64,000 bases of DNA from Dokdonella fugitiva (GTDB lineage Bacteria > Pseudomonadota > Gammaproteobacteria > Xanthomonadales > Rhodanobacteraceae), in the NCBI RefSeq assembly GCF_014138265.1, contig NZ_JACGXL010000005.1:310001-374000 (forward strand), read 5' to 3'. Each line of letters begins with the position of its first letter. The first letter of the stretch is position 1. The notes beneath the pieces were generated by a model. It was not told the DNA's origin. It saw nothing but the letters and a program-made list of their open reading frames with translations, and ran no database searches. Made by a program: the position numbers and the translations under genes. Positions 8,051-18,140 of the stretch are shown here, one piece after another.

Positions 8051-8401
8051 CTACAGGCGTACGCCGAAGCGCGCGGCGACGAGCACGGTCAGGAAGTAGA
8101 GCACGATCGTGAGCGCACACGCCGCCGCGAGTGCCCACCAGAAACCGACGCCGTGGCGCAGCAGCCAGGGCAGCGCGAGGAACATCGGCAGCGACGGCAA
8201 CACGTACCAGAACGTCGCCTCGGCGTGCGCGGCGATCCGCTCGCCGTCGCCGGTGTCGCGCCAGAGCCAGAGGATCGCCAGCAGCGAGACGAGCGGCAGC
8301 GAGACGACGAGGGCGCCGAACGGCGGACTGCGCCGCGCGATCTCCGACACCGCCATCACGATGATGCCGGACACCAGCGCCTTGATCAGCAGGTAGGCCA
8401 T
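8051..8401 (-). CDS. DUF3147 family membrane protein
   Basis: A 116-residue protein that is almost all membrane: four hydrophobic helices (about 2-17, 24-45, 63-84, 87-112). The pattern LLIKALVSGIIVMAVSEIARR, then FGALVVSLPLVSLLAILWLW and YVLPSLPMFLALPWLLRHGV fits the DUF3147 family, whose function is unknown. It begins 27 bp after the BaiN-type flavoprotein on the same strand and is probably the third gene of a hutI-baiN-DUF3147 transcript. Confidence 0.75.
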   Translation of the reverse strand: MAYLLIKALVSGIIVMAVSEIARRSPPFGALVVSLPLVSLLAILWLWRDTGDGERIAAHAEATFWYVLPSLPMFLALPWLLRHGVGFWWALAAACALTIVLYFLTVLVAARFGVRL

Positions 8402-8428
8402 GCGCCGACTATACGCCCTCGATGCGCC

Positions 8429-9625
8429 TCACAGCGCCATGCCGCACGCGTGTCCCGACGCCCACGCCCATTGGAAGTTGTAGCCGCCGAGCCAGCCGGT
8501 GACGTCGACGACTTCGCCGATGAAGTAGAGGCCGGGCACGCGCCTGGACTGCATCGTCGACGAGGACAGCTCGTCGGTGTCGACGCCGCCGAGCGTGACT
8601 TCGGCGGTGCGGTAGCCTTCGGTGCCGCTCGCGACGAGTGGCCAGGCGGCGAGCACGCCGGCGATGTCGCGCAGCTGCGCGTCGTCGAGCTGGCGCATCG
8701 GCCGGTCCGGCAGCCAGTGCTCGCACAGGCGTTGGGCGAAGCGTTTCGGCAAGCGCTCGGCGAGCACGGTGCGCAGCTCGCTCGCGCCGCGTTCGGCGCG
8801 TTGCGCGCGCAGCCAGGCGAGCGCGTCGTCGCCGGGGAGCAGGTCGAGGCGCAGGTCGTCGCCCGTGTTCCAGTACGAGGAGATCTGCAGGATCGCCGGG
8901 CCGCTCACGCCGCGATGGGTGAGCAGCATGAAATTGCGGAAGCTCGCGCGACCGCAATGCGCCTCGACCGGTACCGCGACGCCGGCGAGATCGGCGAGGC
9001 GTTCCTGGTGCTTGCCCGACAGGGTGAGCGGCACGAGGCCCGCGCGCGTCGGCAGCACGCGATGGCCGAAGCGGCGCGCGAGGTCGTAGCCGAAGCCGCT
9101 CGCGCCCATGCTCGGGATCGACAGCCCACCGCTCGCGACGACGAGCGCCGGCGCGCTGAACATCCCGCGCGCGGTGTCGACGTGGAATCCGCCGTCGCCG
9201 TGGCGCACGTGCTCGATCGCGCACGACGTCTCGATGCGCACGCCGCCGTCGGCGCATTCGTCGAGCAGCAACCGCAGGATCTGCTTGGATGAGTCGTCGC
9301 AGAACAGCTGGCCGAGTTCCTTCTCGTGCCAGGCGATACGGTGGCGATCGACGAGCGCGATGAAGTCGGCCGGCGTGTAGCGCGCGAGCGCGGACTTGCA
9401 GTAGTGCGGGTTGGCCGACAGGTAGTTCGCCGGCGTCGCGCCGGTGTTGGTGAAATTGCAGCGGCCACCGCCCGACATGAGGATCTTCTTGCCGACGCGG
9501 TTGGCGTGCTCGACCACGAGCACGCGCTTGCCGCGCTGGCCCGCGGTGAGTGCGCACATGAGGCCGGCCGCGCCGCCGCCGACGACGATCGCGTCGAACG
9601 GATTCTCAGCGCCGCCGGGACTCAT
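8429..9625 (-). CDS. BaiN/HI0933 (YhiN) family NAD(P)/FAD-dependent flavoprotein
   Basis: A 398-residue FAD protein of the HI0933/YhiN family. It has an N-terminal GxGxxG motif ([17 protein letters not shown]), the family signature [19 protein letters not shown], and a C-terminal FAD contact [20 protein letters not shown]. Members are reductases of unclear substrate; the name BaiN comes from a bile-acid pathway homologue and should not be taken as function here. Its ATG overlaps the stop codon of hutI by four bases (ATGA), so translation is probably coupled. Confidence 0.9.
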   Translation of the reverse strand: MSPGGAENPFDAIVVGGGAAGLMCALTAGQRGKRVLVVEHANRVGKKILMSGGGRCNFTNTGATPANYLSANPHYCKSALARYTPADFIALVDRHRIAWHEKELGQLFCDDSSKQILRLLLDECADGGVRIETSCAIEHVRHGDGGFHVDTARGMFSAPALVVASGGLSIPSMGASGFGYDLARRFGHRVLPTRAGLVPLTLSGKHQERLADLAGVAVPVEAHCGRASFRNFMLLTHRGVSGPAILQISSYWNTGDDLRLDLLPGDDALAWLRAQRAERGASELRTVLAERLPKRFAQRLCEHWLPDRPMRQLDDAQLRDIAGVLAAWPLVASGTEGYRTAEVTLGGVDTDELSSSTMQSRRVPGLYFIGEVVDVTGWLGGYNFQWAWASGHACGMAL

Positions 9626-10851
9626 CGCGTGATCGCGCGACCGCCGACGTGGATCGCGCGCGCGAGCGACCCGCCGATCCAGTAGCACAGGTCCGCCGGC
9701 CGCTCCGCGTCCCAGACGACGAAGTCGGCGCGCAGGCCGGGTGCGAGCATGCCGCGGTCGGCGAGGCCGAGCGCGCGTGCGCCGTTGACGGTCGCACCGC
9801 GCAGCGCTTCTTCCGGGGTGAGGCGGAACAGCGTGCAGGCCATGCCCATCGCGAGGCGCAGCGACAGCAGCGGCGACGTGCCCGGGTTGAGGTCGGTCGC
9901 GATCGCGATCGGTACGCCGGCGGCACGGAACGCGTCGATCGGTGGCAGCTTCGTCTCGCGCAGCGCGTAGTACGCACCCGGCAGCAGTACCGCGACGCTG
10001 CCCGCCGCGGCCATCGCGCGCGCACCCTCGTCGCTGGTCCATTCGAGATGGTCGGCCGACAGCGCGTCGAATTCCGCGGCGAGCGCGGCGCCGCCGAGGT
10101 CCGACAACTGGTCGGCGTGCAGCTTCACGCGCAGGCCGTGTGCGCGCGCGGCGTCGAACACGCGACGCGTCTGCGCGGGCGTGAACGCGATCTTCTCGCA
10201 GAACGCATCGACGGCGTCGGCGAGGCCGGCGCGCGCGGCGGCGGGCAGGATCGCGTCGCAGACGAGCGTGATGTAGTCGTCCGGGCGTCCCGCGTATTCG
10301 GGCGGCAGCGCGTGCGCCGACAACAGCGTGGTGCGCACGCCGATGCCGAGCGTGTCGCCGAGCCGGCGCGCGACGCGCAGCATGCGCAGCTCGCTGTCGA
10401 CGTCGAGGCCGTAGCCGGACTTGATCTCGACGGTCGTCACGCCGTCGGCGAGCAGCGCCTTCGCGCGCGGCACGGACTGCGCGTACAGCGCATCGTCGTC
10501 CGCCGCGCGCGTCGCGCGCACGCTCGAGGCGATGCCGCCACCCGCGCGCGCGATCGCTTCGTAGCTCACGCCTTCGAGGCGCTGTTCGAACTCGTTGGCG
10601 CGATCACCGCCGAACACGAGATGGGTGTGGCAGTCGACGAGGCCAGGCGTGACGAGTGCGCCGTGCGCGGATTCGACGCGTGCCGCGAGCGCGGCCGGGT
10701 CGCCGGGCAGGTCCGCCTGTGCGCCTGCGAACGTGATCGCGCCGTCCTTCCAGGCGAGCGCGCCGCGTTCGACCAGGCCGTACGGCGCGCCGCGTGCCTG
10801 CATCGTCGCGAGGCGCGCGTCGAGCAGCAGGCCGTCCCAGTCCGGTTTCAT
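9622..10851 (-). CDS. hutI: imidazolonepropionase
   Basis: A 409-residue amidohydrolase, the third enzyme of histidine degradation, hydrolysing 4-imidazolone-5-propanoate to N-formimidoyl-L-glutamate. Metal-binding His75-x-His77 sit in [34 protein letters not shown] and the Asp in [11 protein letters not shown] complete the family set. Length is normal. The ATG at 10851 is preferred because the upstream reading frame has no HutI similarity and crosses a terminator hairpin. hutH and hutU are not in the window, but hutF lies 4.5 kb away. It is the first gene of an operon with the BaiN-type flavoprotein and DUF3147 genes. Confidence 0.95.
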   Translation of the reverse strand: MKPDWDGLLLDARLATMQARGAPYGLVERGALAWKDGAITFAGAQADLPGDPAALAARVESAHGALVTPGLVDCHTHLVFGGDRANEFEQRLEGVSYEAIARAGGGIASSVRATRAADDDALYAQSVPRAKALLADGVTTVEIKSGYGLDVDSELRMLRVARRLGDTLGIGVRTTLLSAHALPPEYAGRPDDYITLVCDAILPAAARAGLADAVDAFCEKIAFTPAQTRRVFDAARAHGLRVKLHADQLSDLGGAALAAEFDALSADHLEWTSDEGARAMAAAGSVAVLLPGAYYALRETKLPPIDAFRAAGVPIAIATDLNPGTSPLLSLRLAMGMACTLFRLTPEEALRGATVNGARALGLADRGMLAPGLRADFVVWDAERPADLCYWIGGSLARAIHVGGRAITR

Positions 10852-10920
10852 CGAGCGTTCTTCCGCGCAGGCGAGGGTACGATTATCGCAGCGCGGGCCG
10901 TTCGTGTGCGAACGCCGGGC

Positions 10921-10953
10921 AAAACGAAGGGCCGTCCGGGGGACGGCCCTTCG
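10921..10953 (-). terminator. Intrinsic terminator downstream of the delta-60 repeat protein gene
   Basis: A perfect 13-bp stem, CGAAGGGCCGTCC (10925-10937) and GGACGGCCCTTCG (10941-10953), has a GGG loop. Read on the minus strand it is followed by TTTT (10921-10924). It ends transcription of the gene that stops at 11000 and insulates hutI. Confidence 0.85.
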
Positions 10954-10999
10954 ACCGATGCGCGCGGAGCGGACCGCGCGCATCGGGTGCTGCGGGGGA

Positions 11000-12394
11000 T
11001 CAGCCGTCGAAACCGTCGGCGAAGATCTGGTCGAGCAGGAGGCGTGCGGCACCGAAGTCGTAGTTGACGCCCGACTTCAGCCAGCTGCCGGCGACGTAGA
11101 TGCCGTCGTGGAACACGTGCACGTCGGCGACGACGTCGCTCTGGTGGATGTTGCCGAAGTCGATCTGCGTGAGCAGGAAGTCGCTCGTGCCGTCCAGGTA
11201 GTAACGACCGACGAGCCAGTCGCTGTCGCCGCCGGTCGGCGTGTAGTTCGCCGCGACGACGTAGCCGACGTTCGGCTGCACGGCGACGCTGTGGAAGCCG
11301 AGCGAGTCGCCCGCGGTCACCGTCGCGTAGCCGTTGGTGCCGTCGCCTCCGCTGAAGCTCGCGTCGTAGGCGCAGGTCGAGCCGCGGCGCTTGGCGATCA
11401 GCGCGCTGTGCACGGTGCCGGACATCTGCGCGTAGCCGACCGTGATCATGTCGTCCTCGCCGCCGCCGCCCGGCACGAGCGCGAGGCCGAGCAGTTCGGT
11501 GTCGCGCGAGTTGCTGCCGTCGACTTCGAACACGCATTCGTCCGACTGCGAGAGCTGGTCGACCGTACCGTCCGCTTCGAGGCGGACGATCAGCGCGGAG
11601 CTGTCGTTGCCGCCGACGACGTCGGTCTTGCCGACGCCGACGATCTTGCCGTTGGAAGCGATCGCGACCGCGTTGATCTGGTGGCGGATGAAGTTGTTCG
11701 TGCGCATCAACTGGATGCCGGAATTGCTCAGGCCGAAGCTGTGGTCGAGCGCGCCGCTCGTCTCGAAGCGCATGAACGCGGCGTAGGTGTCCGAGACATT
11801 GGCGACCGCGGTCGTGCCGGCCATGACGATCTTGCCGTCGGGCTGCACCGCGATGCCGTACGGGATGTCGCGGCTCAGCGACGGACCGGGTTCGATCGAC
11901 GCGCTCACGCACGAGGTGAGCGTCGAGTTGAACAGCAGCGGGACGCCGCCGGTCGAGAACGCGCAGACGACGAAGTCCCAGTTGTCGGCGGTGGTCTTCT
12001 TGTAGCCGCCGACGAGCAAGCTGTTGCCGCGCATCGCGATGCCGGCGGTGTTGAACAGCTCGCCCTGCGAGGTCTGCGTCATCGCGCGGCCGTCGGTACC
12101 GAAGTTGTCGTCGATGAGGCCGTTCGGCAGCAGGCGCGTGACGCCCATGCGGGCCACGCCGTTGGCGTCGCGCACGGTGCCCGAGATGTACATCGAGCCG
12201 TCGGGGCCGATCACGCTGCCGCTGGCGAAGTCGGACATGGTGCCGCCGTAGTCGAATGAGATCGGCGACTTGCCGGAGCTGAGGACGCCCCAGTTCGTGT
12301 CCAGCGCCCCGTCGAGCGGGGTGGCGGCAGCGAAGCCGGCCTGCAGCAGGCCGCAGGCGAGCAGGGTGCGGAACATCGTGGTGTTGGCGACCAT
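11000..12394 (-). CDS. Secreted delta-60 repeat protein with C-terminal IFADGFD motif
   Basis: A 464-residue exported protein. A signal peptide covers about residues 1-23 ([17 protein letters not shown]), followed by repeated blade-like units of the delta-60 type (for example [20 protein letters not shown] and [13 protein letters not shown]), suggesting a beta-propeller. No catalytic residues are evident. The protein ends [14 protein letters not shown], the C-terminal signature shared with three other secreted proteins in this window. It is flanked by its own terminator (10921-10953) and by that of the next gene upstream (12498-12522), so it is monocistronic. The role is unknown; a surface or extracellular location is likely. 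Confidence 0.8.
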   Translation of the reverse strand: MVANTTMFRTLLACGLLQAGFAAATPLDGALDTNWGVLSSGKSPISFDYGGTMSDFASGSVIGPDGSMYISGTVRDANGVARMGVTRLLPNGLIDDNFGTDGRAMTQTSQGELFNTAGIAMRGNSLLVGGYKKTTADNWDFVVCAFSTGGVPLLFNSTLTSCVSASIEPGPSLSRDIPYGIAVQPDGKIVMAGTTAVANVSDTYAAFMRFETSGALDHSFGLSNSGIQLMRTNNFIRHQINAVAIASNGKIVGVGKTDVVGGNDSSALIVRLEADGTVDQLSQSDECVFEVDGSNSRDTELLGLALVPGGGGEDDMITVGYAQMSGTVHSALIAKRRGSTCAYDASFSGGDGTNGYATVTAGDSLGFHSVAVQPNVGYVVAANYTPTGGDSDWLVGRYYLDGTSDFLLTQIDFGNIHQSDVVADVHVFHDGIYVAGSWLKSGVNYDFGAARLLLDQIFADGFDG

Positions 12395-12497
12395 CGCGGT
12401 ACTCCTTCGTGCGCGTCGGAATGAGCGCTCGGCCTTGCATACGGGAGGGCGATGGGCGAGGGATCACGGCCCGGGCGGGAATTTCCCTCGCGGGCAA

Positions 12498-12522
12498 AAA
12501 AAAGGGGCCGCATGGCGGCCCC
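12498..12522 (-). terminator. Intrinsic terminator of the secreted protease gene
   Basis: The stem GGGGCCGC (12504-12511) pairs with GCGGCCCC (12515-12522) around an ATG loop. On the minus strand it runs straight into eight or nine T residues (the A run ending at 12503). It is a textbook rho-independent terminator for the gene ending at 12549. Confidence 0.9.
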
Positions 12523-12548
12523 TGAAGCAACGCTGCGCGGGAATCGTG

Positions 12549-15182
12549 CTATCGCACGACCATCTCGAAGCCGTCCGCGAAGATCGTGTCGTTGACCGCG
12601 AGTTCGGGCACCAGGCACCACTCGGTGAGCGTGCCCGTGTCGGAAGCGGCGTTGTCGGACACGTTCAGCGTCCAGGTGCCCGCGAGCGAGAGGCCGGCGA
12701 ACGGTGCGAGGCCGGGCGCATTCGGCGACAGCGTGCCGCCGATCGCCGGCGGCGTCGCGCTGCAGGCGTCTTCGACCGGCGAAGCCGCCGCATCGTCGAG
12801 CAGCACGTCGATGTCGTTGTTGCTGCAGCCGAAGCCGGTGCCCGTGTAGCCCGGGCGATCGATCACCGCCGAGCTCGCCGCGTCCTTCGACAGCGTGAAC
12901 TTGAGGTCGCCGACGTAGGTGTGCGTCGCCGTGATCGACAGCTTGAGCGAGTTGATCATCGACGTATCCGTTAACGTGATCGTGTCGTTCACGCCGGTCG
13001 GGTTGTTGTCGGGGATCGCGAGCGCGGGGGAGTGGCAAATCACATTGGCGGTCGTGAAGCTGAATGCTGCCGAGAACGTGCCGTCGCCGCAGCCGTTGGT
13101 CGGCTTCACGTGCCAGTAGTACGTCGTGTTCGGGCTCAGGCCGCTCGCGGCGTAGCTCGTCGTCGTGATGCCGGCCTGGGTCGCGACGATGTTCGTGAAG
13201 CCGGCATCGGTCGCGACTTCGATCGTGTAGCTCGCCGCGCCGGCGAGCGCGTCCCAGGTCAGCGTGGCGCTCGTGCTGACACCGGTCGCGCCGTTGGCCG
13301 GCGTCTGCAGGTTCACGGAGCCGGACAGCGGACCGGCGACGGTGAGTGGGATCGTCTTGCTCACCGTATCCGCGCCGCTCGTACCTGTCACGAGGATATT
13401 GAAGAACGAGCCCGGAGCCAGCGGCGAGATGCCGCTCAGCGTGAGCACGGAGGCGCTCGACGGCGGGGTGAGGCTCGGTGGCGCGAAGGTGCCGTTGACG
13501 CCCGAAGGGGCGCTCGACGCGCTGAAGGCTACCGTACCGCTGAAACCCGCGTCGTACGTTGCCGCGATGTTCACGGTCGCCGTATCGCTCGTGACGCACG
13601 CCGACACGGCGGTCGGATCGACCGTGAAGTTGAACGGCGTCATGCCGATGCCGTCGATCGCAGTCACGCCCGAGCTGGTCGGATCGAGCCAGTCCTTCAT
13701 GCGCGTGGTCGGCGTGCCTTCACCGTCCCAGGCGACCGAGAGCTGGCCGTAGAAGTCCGACAGGTCCGCGCCGGTCGCGCCGCAGGCGGACGGGCCGCCG
13801 CTGAGCACGCCGACGAGGCGCTGGCTCGCGTTGTACAGCGGCGAGCCCGACGAACCCGGCTCGGTCACGCCCGGCGGCAACGAAGCCGGCTGCGGCGCGG
13901 GGATATTCGGCAGGATCGGCGGGGTCGGATCCCAGAACGAATGCCAGTGCGTGTTGGTGCCGCCGCTGATGCCGCCGACCTGGAAATCCTGCTCGACGAA
14001 GGTGATGCGCTTCTCGTCGACGTTCGGATGATGGATCGCCGCGCATTGGCCGGCGTCGGAGTTCGCATTCGGGCCGGGCGCGCAGTGCGCCGGCGTCGAA
14101 CCATGGTCCCAACCCGCCCAGAACAGGTTCCAGGCCGGATCCGGCGTGCCGTTGAGGCGCACGAGCGTGTTGTCGGAGCAGACCGCGCCGTTCGTGCAGT
14201 CGGTGCCGCTGAACGGATTGCGCGTGCGCGCGAGGAAGGTCGAACCGCTGCTCGTCGTCGTCGGGCGCGGCACCGGATTGCCGCTCGCGGCGCTGCCCGG
14301 CGTGCGGCAGGTCGCCGACTCGTAGTTCCAGTAGACGACGATGCCGGCGGGGTTCGCCACGACGTTGCAGTGGCTCGCCGTGATGAACAGCATGCTGCGG
14401 TCGCCGGCGGTGTTGTTCACGAGCGAGCCGGTGCAGGTGTCGGTACCGGACATCGTGTACGCGCCGACCGAACGCCGCGGGTTGTTCCACGGATCGGACG
14501 AGTCCATGCAGGCGACGTCCATGTTGCACGCGCCGGACTGGATCGCGTCGGGCGAGCAGGCCGACTTGCCTTCGCCGGTGAGGTGCAGGCCCGGTTGCTC
14601 GTAACCCTTGCTGTGCGTGCCGAAGCCGCGGTAGCCCTGGTTGATCTTGCCGAGCACGAGGTCGACCTGGTTGCGCTCGCTCGTCGCGACGTCGAGTTCG
14701 ACCATGACGTCGGTCGAGATGATGATCGGCGTCCACAGCTGGCCGAGCGCGTTGTGCGAAGCGGCGTCGTACGGACCCGCGAGCTGCGCGTGGTCCTTGC
14801 TCGCGTAGATGAATACGCGTGCGCTCGCCGGGACGTGGAAACGCGTGAAGCCGAAGTTGAGCGAAGCGGCGTCCTGCGCCTGCACGCGATAGCGCCAGAT
14901 GCTGCGATCGCCCTTCTGTTCCCAGGTGCCGCCGGTGCGCACGTCGATGGTACTGTCGTGCGCGATCGCAAAGCGCATCGGATTGCCCGCCGCTTCGCGC
15001 AGTGCGTCTTCTTCCGCGATGGTCTTGAGGTCGAGCGCGCCGAAGCGTGCGGTGGCGACCTCGTCGATGGACTTGAACCCGGCACCGAAACCAGTCGGTG
15101 CGGCGCCGCCCGTTGCTGCAGCCGCGACACTCGAGACGAGCGCCAGTGCGGCAGTGAGACATCTGTACTTGAGCATCATCAT
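12549..15182 (-). CDS. Secreted trypsin-like serine protease with FnIII and P domains
   Basis: An 877-residue exported protease. A signal peptide spans residues 1-22 or so, with a propeptide-like region to about 200. The S1-type catalytic domain carries His271 (LFITASHCNVV), Asp337 (CSDNTLVRL) and Ser445 (EPGSSGSPLY), arranged as in lysyl-endopeptidase/trypsin-like bacterial enzymes and rich in Cys. A fibronectin type III-like module follows near 630-720, then a proprotein-convertase P domain near 725-860 (TYVGDLKFTLS, GLSLAGTWTLNVSD), as seen on type II-secreted proteases. The last residues are NDTIFADGFE plus a short tail, the shared C-terminal motif. It may start at any of three ATGs in a row. 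Confidence 0.9.
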   Translation of the reverse strand: MMMLKYRCLTAALALVSSVAAAATGGAAPTGFGAGFKSIDEVATARFGALDLKTIAEEDALREAAGNPMRFAIAHDSTIDVRTGGTWEQKGDRSIWRYRVQAQDAASLNFGFTRFHVPASARVFIYASKDHAQLAGPYDAASHNALGQLWTPIIISTDVMVELDVATSERNQVDLVLGKINQGYRGFGTHSKGYEQPGLHLTGEGKSACSPDAIQSGACNMDVACMDSSDPWNNPRRSVGAYTMSGTDTCTGSLVNNTAGDRSMLFITASHCNVVANPAGIVVYWNYESATCRTPGSAASGNPVPRPTTTSSGSTFLARTRNPFSGTDCTNGAVCSDNTLVRLNGTPDPAWNLFWAGWDHGSTPAHCAPGPNANSDAGQCAAIHHPNVDEKRITFVEQDFQVGGISGGTNTHWHSFWDPTPPILPNIPAPQPASLPPGVTEPGSSGSPLYNASQRLVGVLSGGPSACGATGADLSDFYGQLSVAWDGEGTPTTRMKDWLDPTSSGVTAIDGIGMTPFNFTVDPTAVSACVTSDTATVNIAATYDAGFSGTVAFSASSAPSGVNGTFAPPSLTPPSSASVLTLSGISPLAPGSFFNILVTGTSGADTVSKTIPLTVAGPLSGSVNLQTPANGATGVSTSATLTWDALAGAASYTIEVATDAGFTNIVATQAGITTTSYAASGLSPNTTYYWHVKPTNGCGDGTFSAAFSFTTANVICHSPALAIPDNNPTGVNDTITLTDTSMINSLKLSITATHTYVGDLKFTLSKDAASSAVIDRPGYTGTGFGCSNNDIDVLLDDAAASPVEDACSATPPAIGGTLSPNAPGLAPFAGLSLAGTWTLNVSDNAASDTGTLTEWCLVPELAVNDTIFADGFEMVVR

Positions 15183-15378
15183 CCCCGATCAGCCCAGACA
15201 AAAAGTTCCCCTGTCCGCCGAGCCTAGCACCGGGTCGGACACGTTTGAACCGCCTGTGGAAGGAGGGGTGCAAGCTGAACATGAACGCAGCGCGCGAACG
15301 CGCATGAACGCGCATGAACGCGCTGGAAAACCCGGTCCGGCGCGGCTAGGCTCGCCGCTCCACCGCGACGGACCGATC

Positions 15379-16797
15379 ATGCAGCCGACCCGCCATCACG
15401 CCGACTACGCCTGGCTGCCGAGTGGATTCGTGCACGACGTGGATTTCGCCACCGACGCGTCCACGGGCGGTGGCGCCACGCTGCAGTCGGTGCACGTGGA
15501 CGCGCCGCGCGCCGCGACGGCATCGCTCGGGCGCATCGTCGTGCCCGGCATGCCGAACCTCCATTCGCACGCGTTCCAGCGCGCGATGGCAGGGCTCGCC
15601 GAGCGAGGCGCGCCGCAGCAGGCGGAAGACAGCTTCTGGAGCTGGCGCGAGGTCATGTACGCGTTCGCCGGGCGCATCGGGCCGGACGACCTGCGCGCGA
15701 TCGCGGCGCAGCTCTACGTCGAGATGCTCGAGGCCGGCTACACGCAGGCGTGCGAATTCCATTACCTGCATCACCAGCCCGATGGTCGTCCGTATGACGA
15801 CCCTGCGGCGATGTCGCTCGCGCTGGTCGAGGCCGCGCGCGAGGCGGGCATCGGCCTGACGCTGTTGCCGACGCTCTACGTGACCGGCGGGTTCGACGGC
15901 CGCCCGCTGTCCGAGCGGCAGCGTCGCTTCGGCCACGACGTCGACGGCTACCTGCGCCTGCTCGAACGCCTGCGCGCGATCGACGAGCCCACGTTGAACG
16001 TCGGCATCGCGCTGCATTCGCTGCGCGCGGTGCCGCCCGATGCGATGCGCGCGGTGCTCGCCGCGATCGACGCGATTCCCGCGAGCCCGCGGCAACGAAC
16101 GGCCGCACGCATGCCGGTGCACATCCACATCGCCGAGCAGATCGGCGAAGTACAGGATTGCTTGGCGATCCGCAACGCGCGGCCGGTCGAATGGCTGCTC
16201 GACCATGCGCCGGTCGACGCGCGCTGGTGCCTCGTGCACGCGACGCACCTCAGCGACGACGAGACGCGCCGGCTCGCCGCGAGCCGCGCGGTCGCGGGGC
16301 TGTGCCCGACCACCGAGGCGAATCTCGGCGACGGCCTGTTCCCGCTCCGCGCGTACCTCGACGCCGACGGCGTGCTCGGCATCGGATCGGACAGTCACAT
16401 CTCGGTGTCGCCGGTCGAGGAACTGCGCTGGCTCGAGTACGGCCAGCGCCTCGTCACGCGCCACCGCAACATCAGTGCGAGCACGGCGACGCCCAGCAGC
16501 GGCGAAACGCTGTACGCGCGCGCGCTCGCCGGTGGCGCCGCGGCGGCGGGCGGCGCATTGGCGGCGTTCGCGCCGGGCCACCGCGCGGACTTCGTCGTGC
16601 TCGACGACGCGTCGCCGCTGCTCGCCGGACGCACGCCGCAGCAGTTCGTCGACACCTGGCTGTTCGGCGGCAATGCGAACCTCGTGCGCGACGTGATGGT
16701 CGGCGGCGAATGGGTCGTGCGCGAGCGGCGGCATCGGGACGCCGAGCGCATCGCGCGACGCTATCGCGACGTCGTCGAGCGTCTCGCGCGCGGCTAG
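15379..16797 (+). CDS. hutF: formimidoylglutamate deiminase
   Basis: A 472-residue amidohydrolase that converts N-formimidoyl-L-glutamate to N-formyl-L-glutamate and ammonia in the five-step histidine pathway. The metal site shows His62-x-His64 (PNLHSHAFQRAMAG), His in HIHIAEQ, and GSDSHISVSP with the active-site Asp. The LCPTTEANLGDGLFP stretch is characteristic of HutF. With hutI in the same window it shows that this organism uses the HutF/HutG branch rather than direct HutG hydrolysis. It is transcribed alone; the upstream gap to the divergent protease gene is about 200 bp. Confidence 0.95.
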   Translation: MQPTRHHADYAWLPSGFVHDVDFATDASTGGGATLQSVHVDAPRAATASLGRIVVPGMPNLHSHAFQRAMAGLAERGAPQQAEDSFWSWREVMYAFAGRIGPDDLRAIAAQLYVEMLEAGYTQACEFHYLHHQPDGRPYDDPAAMSLALVEAAREAGIGLTLLPTLYVTGGFDGRPLSERQRRFGHDVDGYLRLLERLRAIDEPTLNVGIALHSLRAVPPDAMRAVLAAIDAIPASPRQRTAARMPVHIHIAEQIGEVQDCLAIRNARPVEWLLDHAPVDARWCLVHATHLSDDETRRLAASRAVAGLCPTTEANLGDGLFPLRAYLDADGVLGIGSDSHISVSPVEELRWLEYGQRLVTRHRNISASTATPSSGETLYARALAGGAAAAGGALAAFAPGHRADFVVLDDASPLLAGRTPQQFVDTWLFGGNANLVRDVMVGGEWVVRERRHRDAERIARRYRDVVERLARG

Positions 16798-16804
16798 GAA
16801 GACG

Positions 16805-16824
16805 GGCGGCGGCAGGTCGCCGCC
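16805..16824. terminator. GC-rich hairpin between convergent hutF and NPP genes
   Basis: GGCGGCG (16805-16811) pairs with CGCCGCC (16818-16824) over a six-base loop. No T tract follows on either strand, so it is at best a weak or rho-assisted two-way terminator. Confidence 0.4.
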
Positions 16825-16830
16825 GGAGGG

Positions 16831-18069
16831 TCAGCGCGCGCCGTCGCGCAGCAGGCCGGCCACCGCGGCGACGTCGCCGTCGTTCGGGCGCGGCGCGACG
16901 CCGAGCAGCTTCGCGAGCAGTGGATAGACGTCCACGTTGTCGAACTCCGGTACGACCGCGCCGCGGCGGAAGTCGGGACCGCGCGCGACGAACAGCGCGC
17001 GCATCGCCGGGTCGTCGTTGTCGTAGCCGTGCTCGCCCGGCGAGTAGTGGCCGCCCTTGTCGTCGTAGCCGTGCGACGTGATGTTGCCGCCGTGCTCGGC
17101 GAGGCAGAGCAGGGACGGGATGCGCGGATGCGTGCCGTAGTGCAGGCGCGCCGGCACCTCGCCCTTGCGCCAGCACTGCATGTGCGGATGCGGTCGCAGC
17201 AGCACTCGCTCGATCTCGGCGGTCTTGCCCGGGTGCGGCTCGATACCGGCGAGGATGCCGTAGTTGGCGACGTCGACGTCGGCGAGCGGCACGATGTCGT
17301 CGAGGTAGGTGCGCCGCTCCGGCGACGTCGCGGCCTGGCCGTGGTCGGACACCACGACGAGATCGGCCGCGTCGAGTCGCCCGCGTGCGCGCAGGCCGTC
17401 GACGAGACGCGCGATTGCCGCGTCGACGTCGGCGAGCGCGGCGTCGACCTCGGCCGACTCGGGGCCGTGCTCGTGGCCCTCGTGGTCGACCTGTTCGAAG
17501 TAGAGGGTGAGGAAGCGCGGCCGCCGCGCCACAGGCAGGTCGAGCCAGGCGAGTACCTGGTCGACGCGCGCGTCCGGCGCGACCTTGCCGTCGAACGGCT
17601 TCCAGTAGGTCGGTCGCACGCCGGCGATCGCGACGGTCGAACCCGGCCAGAACATCGTCGCGCTGCGTACGCCCTGCTTCTCGGCCGACACCCACAGCGG
17701 TTCGCCGCCCCACCAGCGCGGGTCGTCGATCGTCACTTGTTCCGTGTAGACGAAGCCGTGCTCGAATGCGGGATCGGTCATGCGGTTGTTGACGATGCCG
17801 TGGTGATCCGGGTACAGCCCGGTCACGAGCGTGTAGTGGTTCGGGAACGTCAGCGTGGGGAAGGCGGGCTTGAGCGCTTCGGCGCGCACGCCGTCGGCGG
17901 CGAGCGCGGCGAGCGTCGGTGTGCGTCCGCGCGCGAGGTAGTCGGCACGGAAGCCGTCGATCGAGACGAGGATCAGCGGCGTCCGCTTCGTCTCCGCACC
18001 GCGCGGTGCGACGCCGCTGCAGGCGGCGGCGACGAAGCAGAGCAGGGCGAGCAGGACGGCGCGACGCAT
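16831..18069 (-). CDS. Ectonucleotide pyrophosphatase/phosphodiesterase (alkaline phosphatase superfamily), lipoprotein
   Basis: A 412-residue envelope enzyme. The N-terminus has a lipoprotein signal with Cys17 in FVAAACSG, so it is membrane-anchored on the periplasmic side or outside. The two-zinc site is marked by Asp38 (LVSIDGFRADY), nucleophile Thr74 in FPTLTFPNHYTLVTGLYPDH, VDHEGHEHGP, VVSDHG and THPRIPSLL...AEHGG. This set is diagnostic of NPP enzymes, which hydrolyse nucleotide pyrophosphates or phosphodiesters. It lies 71 bp downstream of the cysteine dioxygenase gene on the same strand, possibly co-transcribed, with no obvious metabolic link. Confidence 0.92.
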   Translation of the reverse strand: MRRAVLLALLCFVAAACSGVAPRGAETKRTPLILVSIDGFRADYLARGRTPTLAALAADGVRAEALKPAFPTLTFPNHYTLVTGLYPDHHGIVNNRMTDPAFEHGFVYTEQVTIDDPRWWGGEPLWVSAEKQGVRSATMFWPGSTVAIAGVRPTYWKPFDGKVAPDARVDQVLAWLDLPVARRPRFLTLYFEQVDHEGHEHGPESAEVDAALADVDAAIARLVDGLRARGRLDAADLVVVSDHGQAATSPERRTYLDDIVPLADVDVANYGILAGIEPHPGKTAEIERVLLRPHPHMQCWRKGEVPARLHYGTHPRIPSLLCLAEHGGNITSHGYDDKGGHYSPGEHGYDNDDPAMRALFVARGPDFRRGAVVPEFDNVDVYPLLAKLLGVAPRPNDGDVAAVAGLLRDGAR

Positions 18070-18140
18070 CGACGGTTCCGCGGACGATCGAGCCGCGTAT
18101 CGTCGCCGAAACCCGCGCGCGTGCCTAGCCGCGGCTGGAC

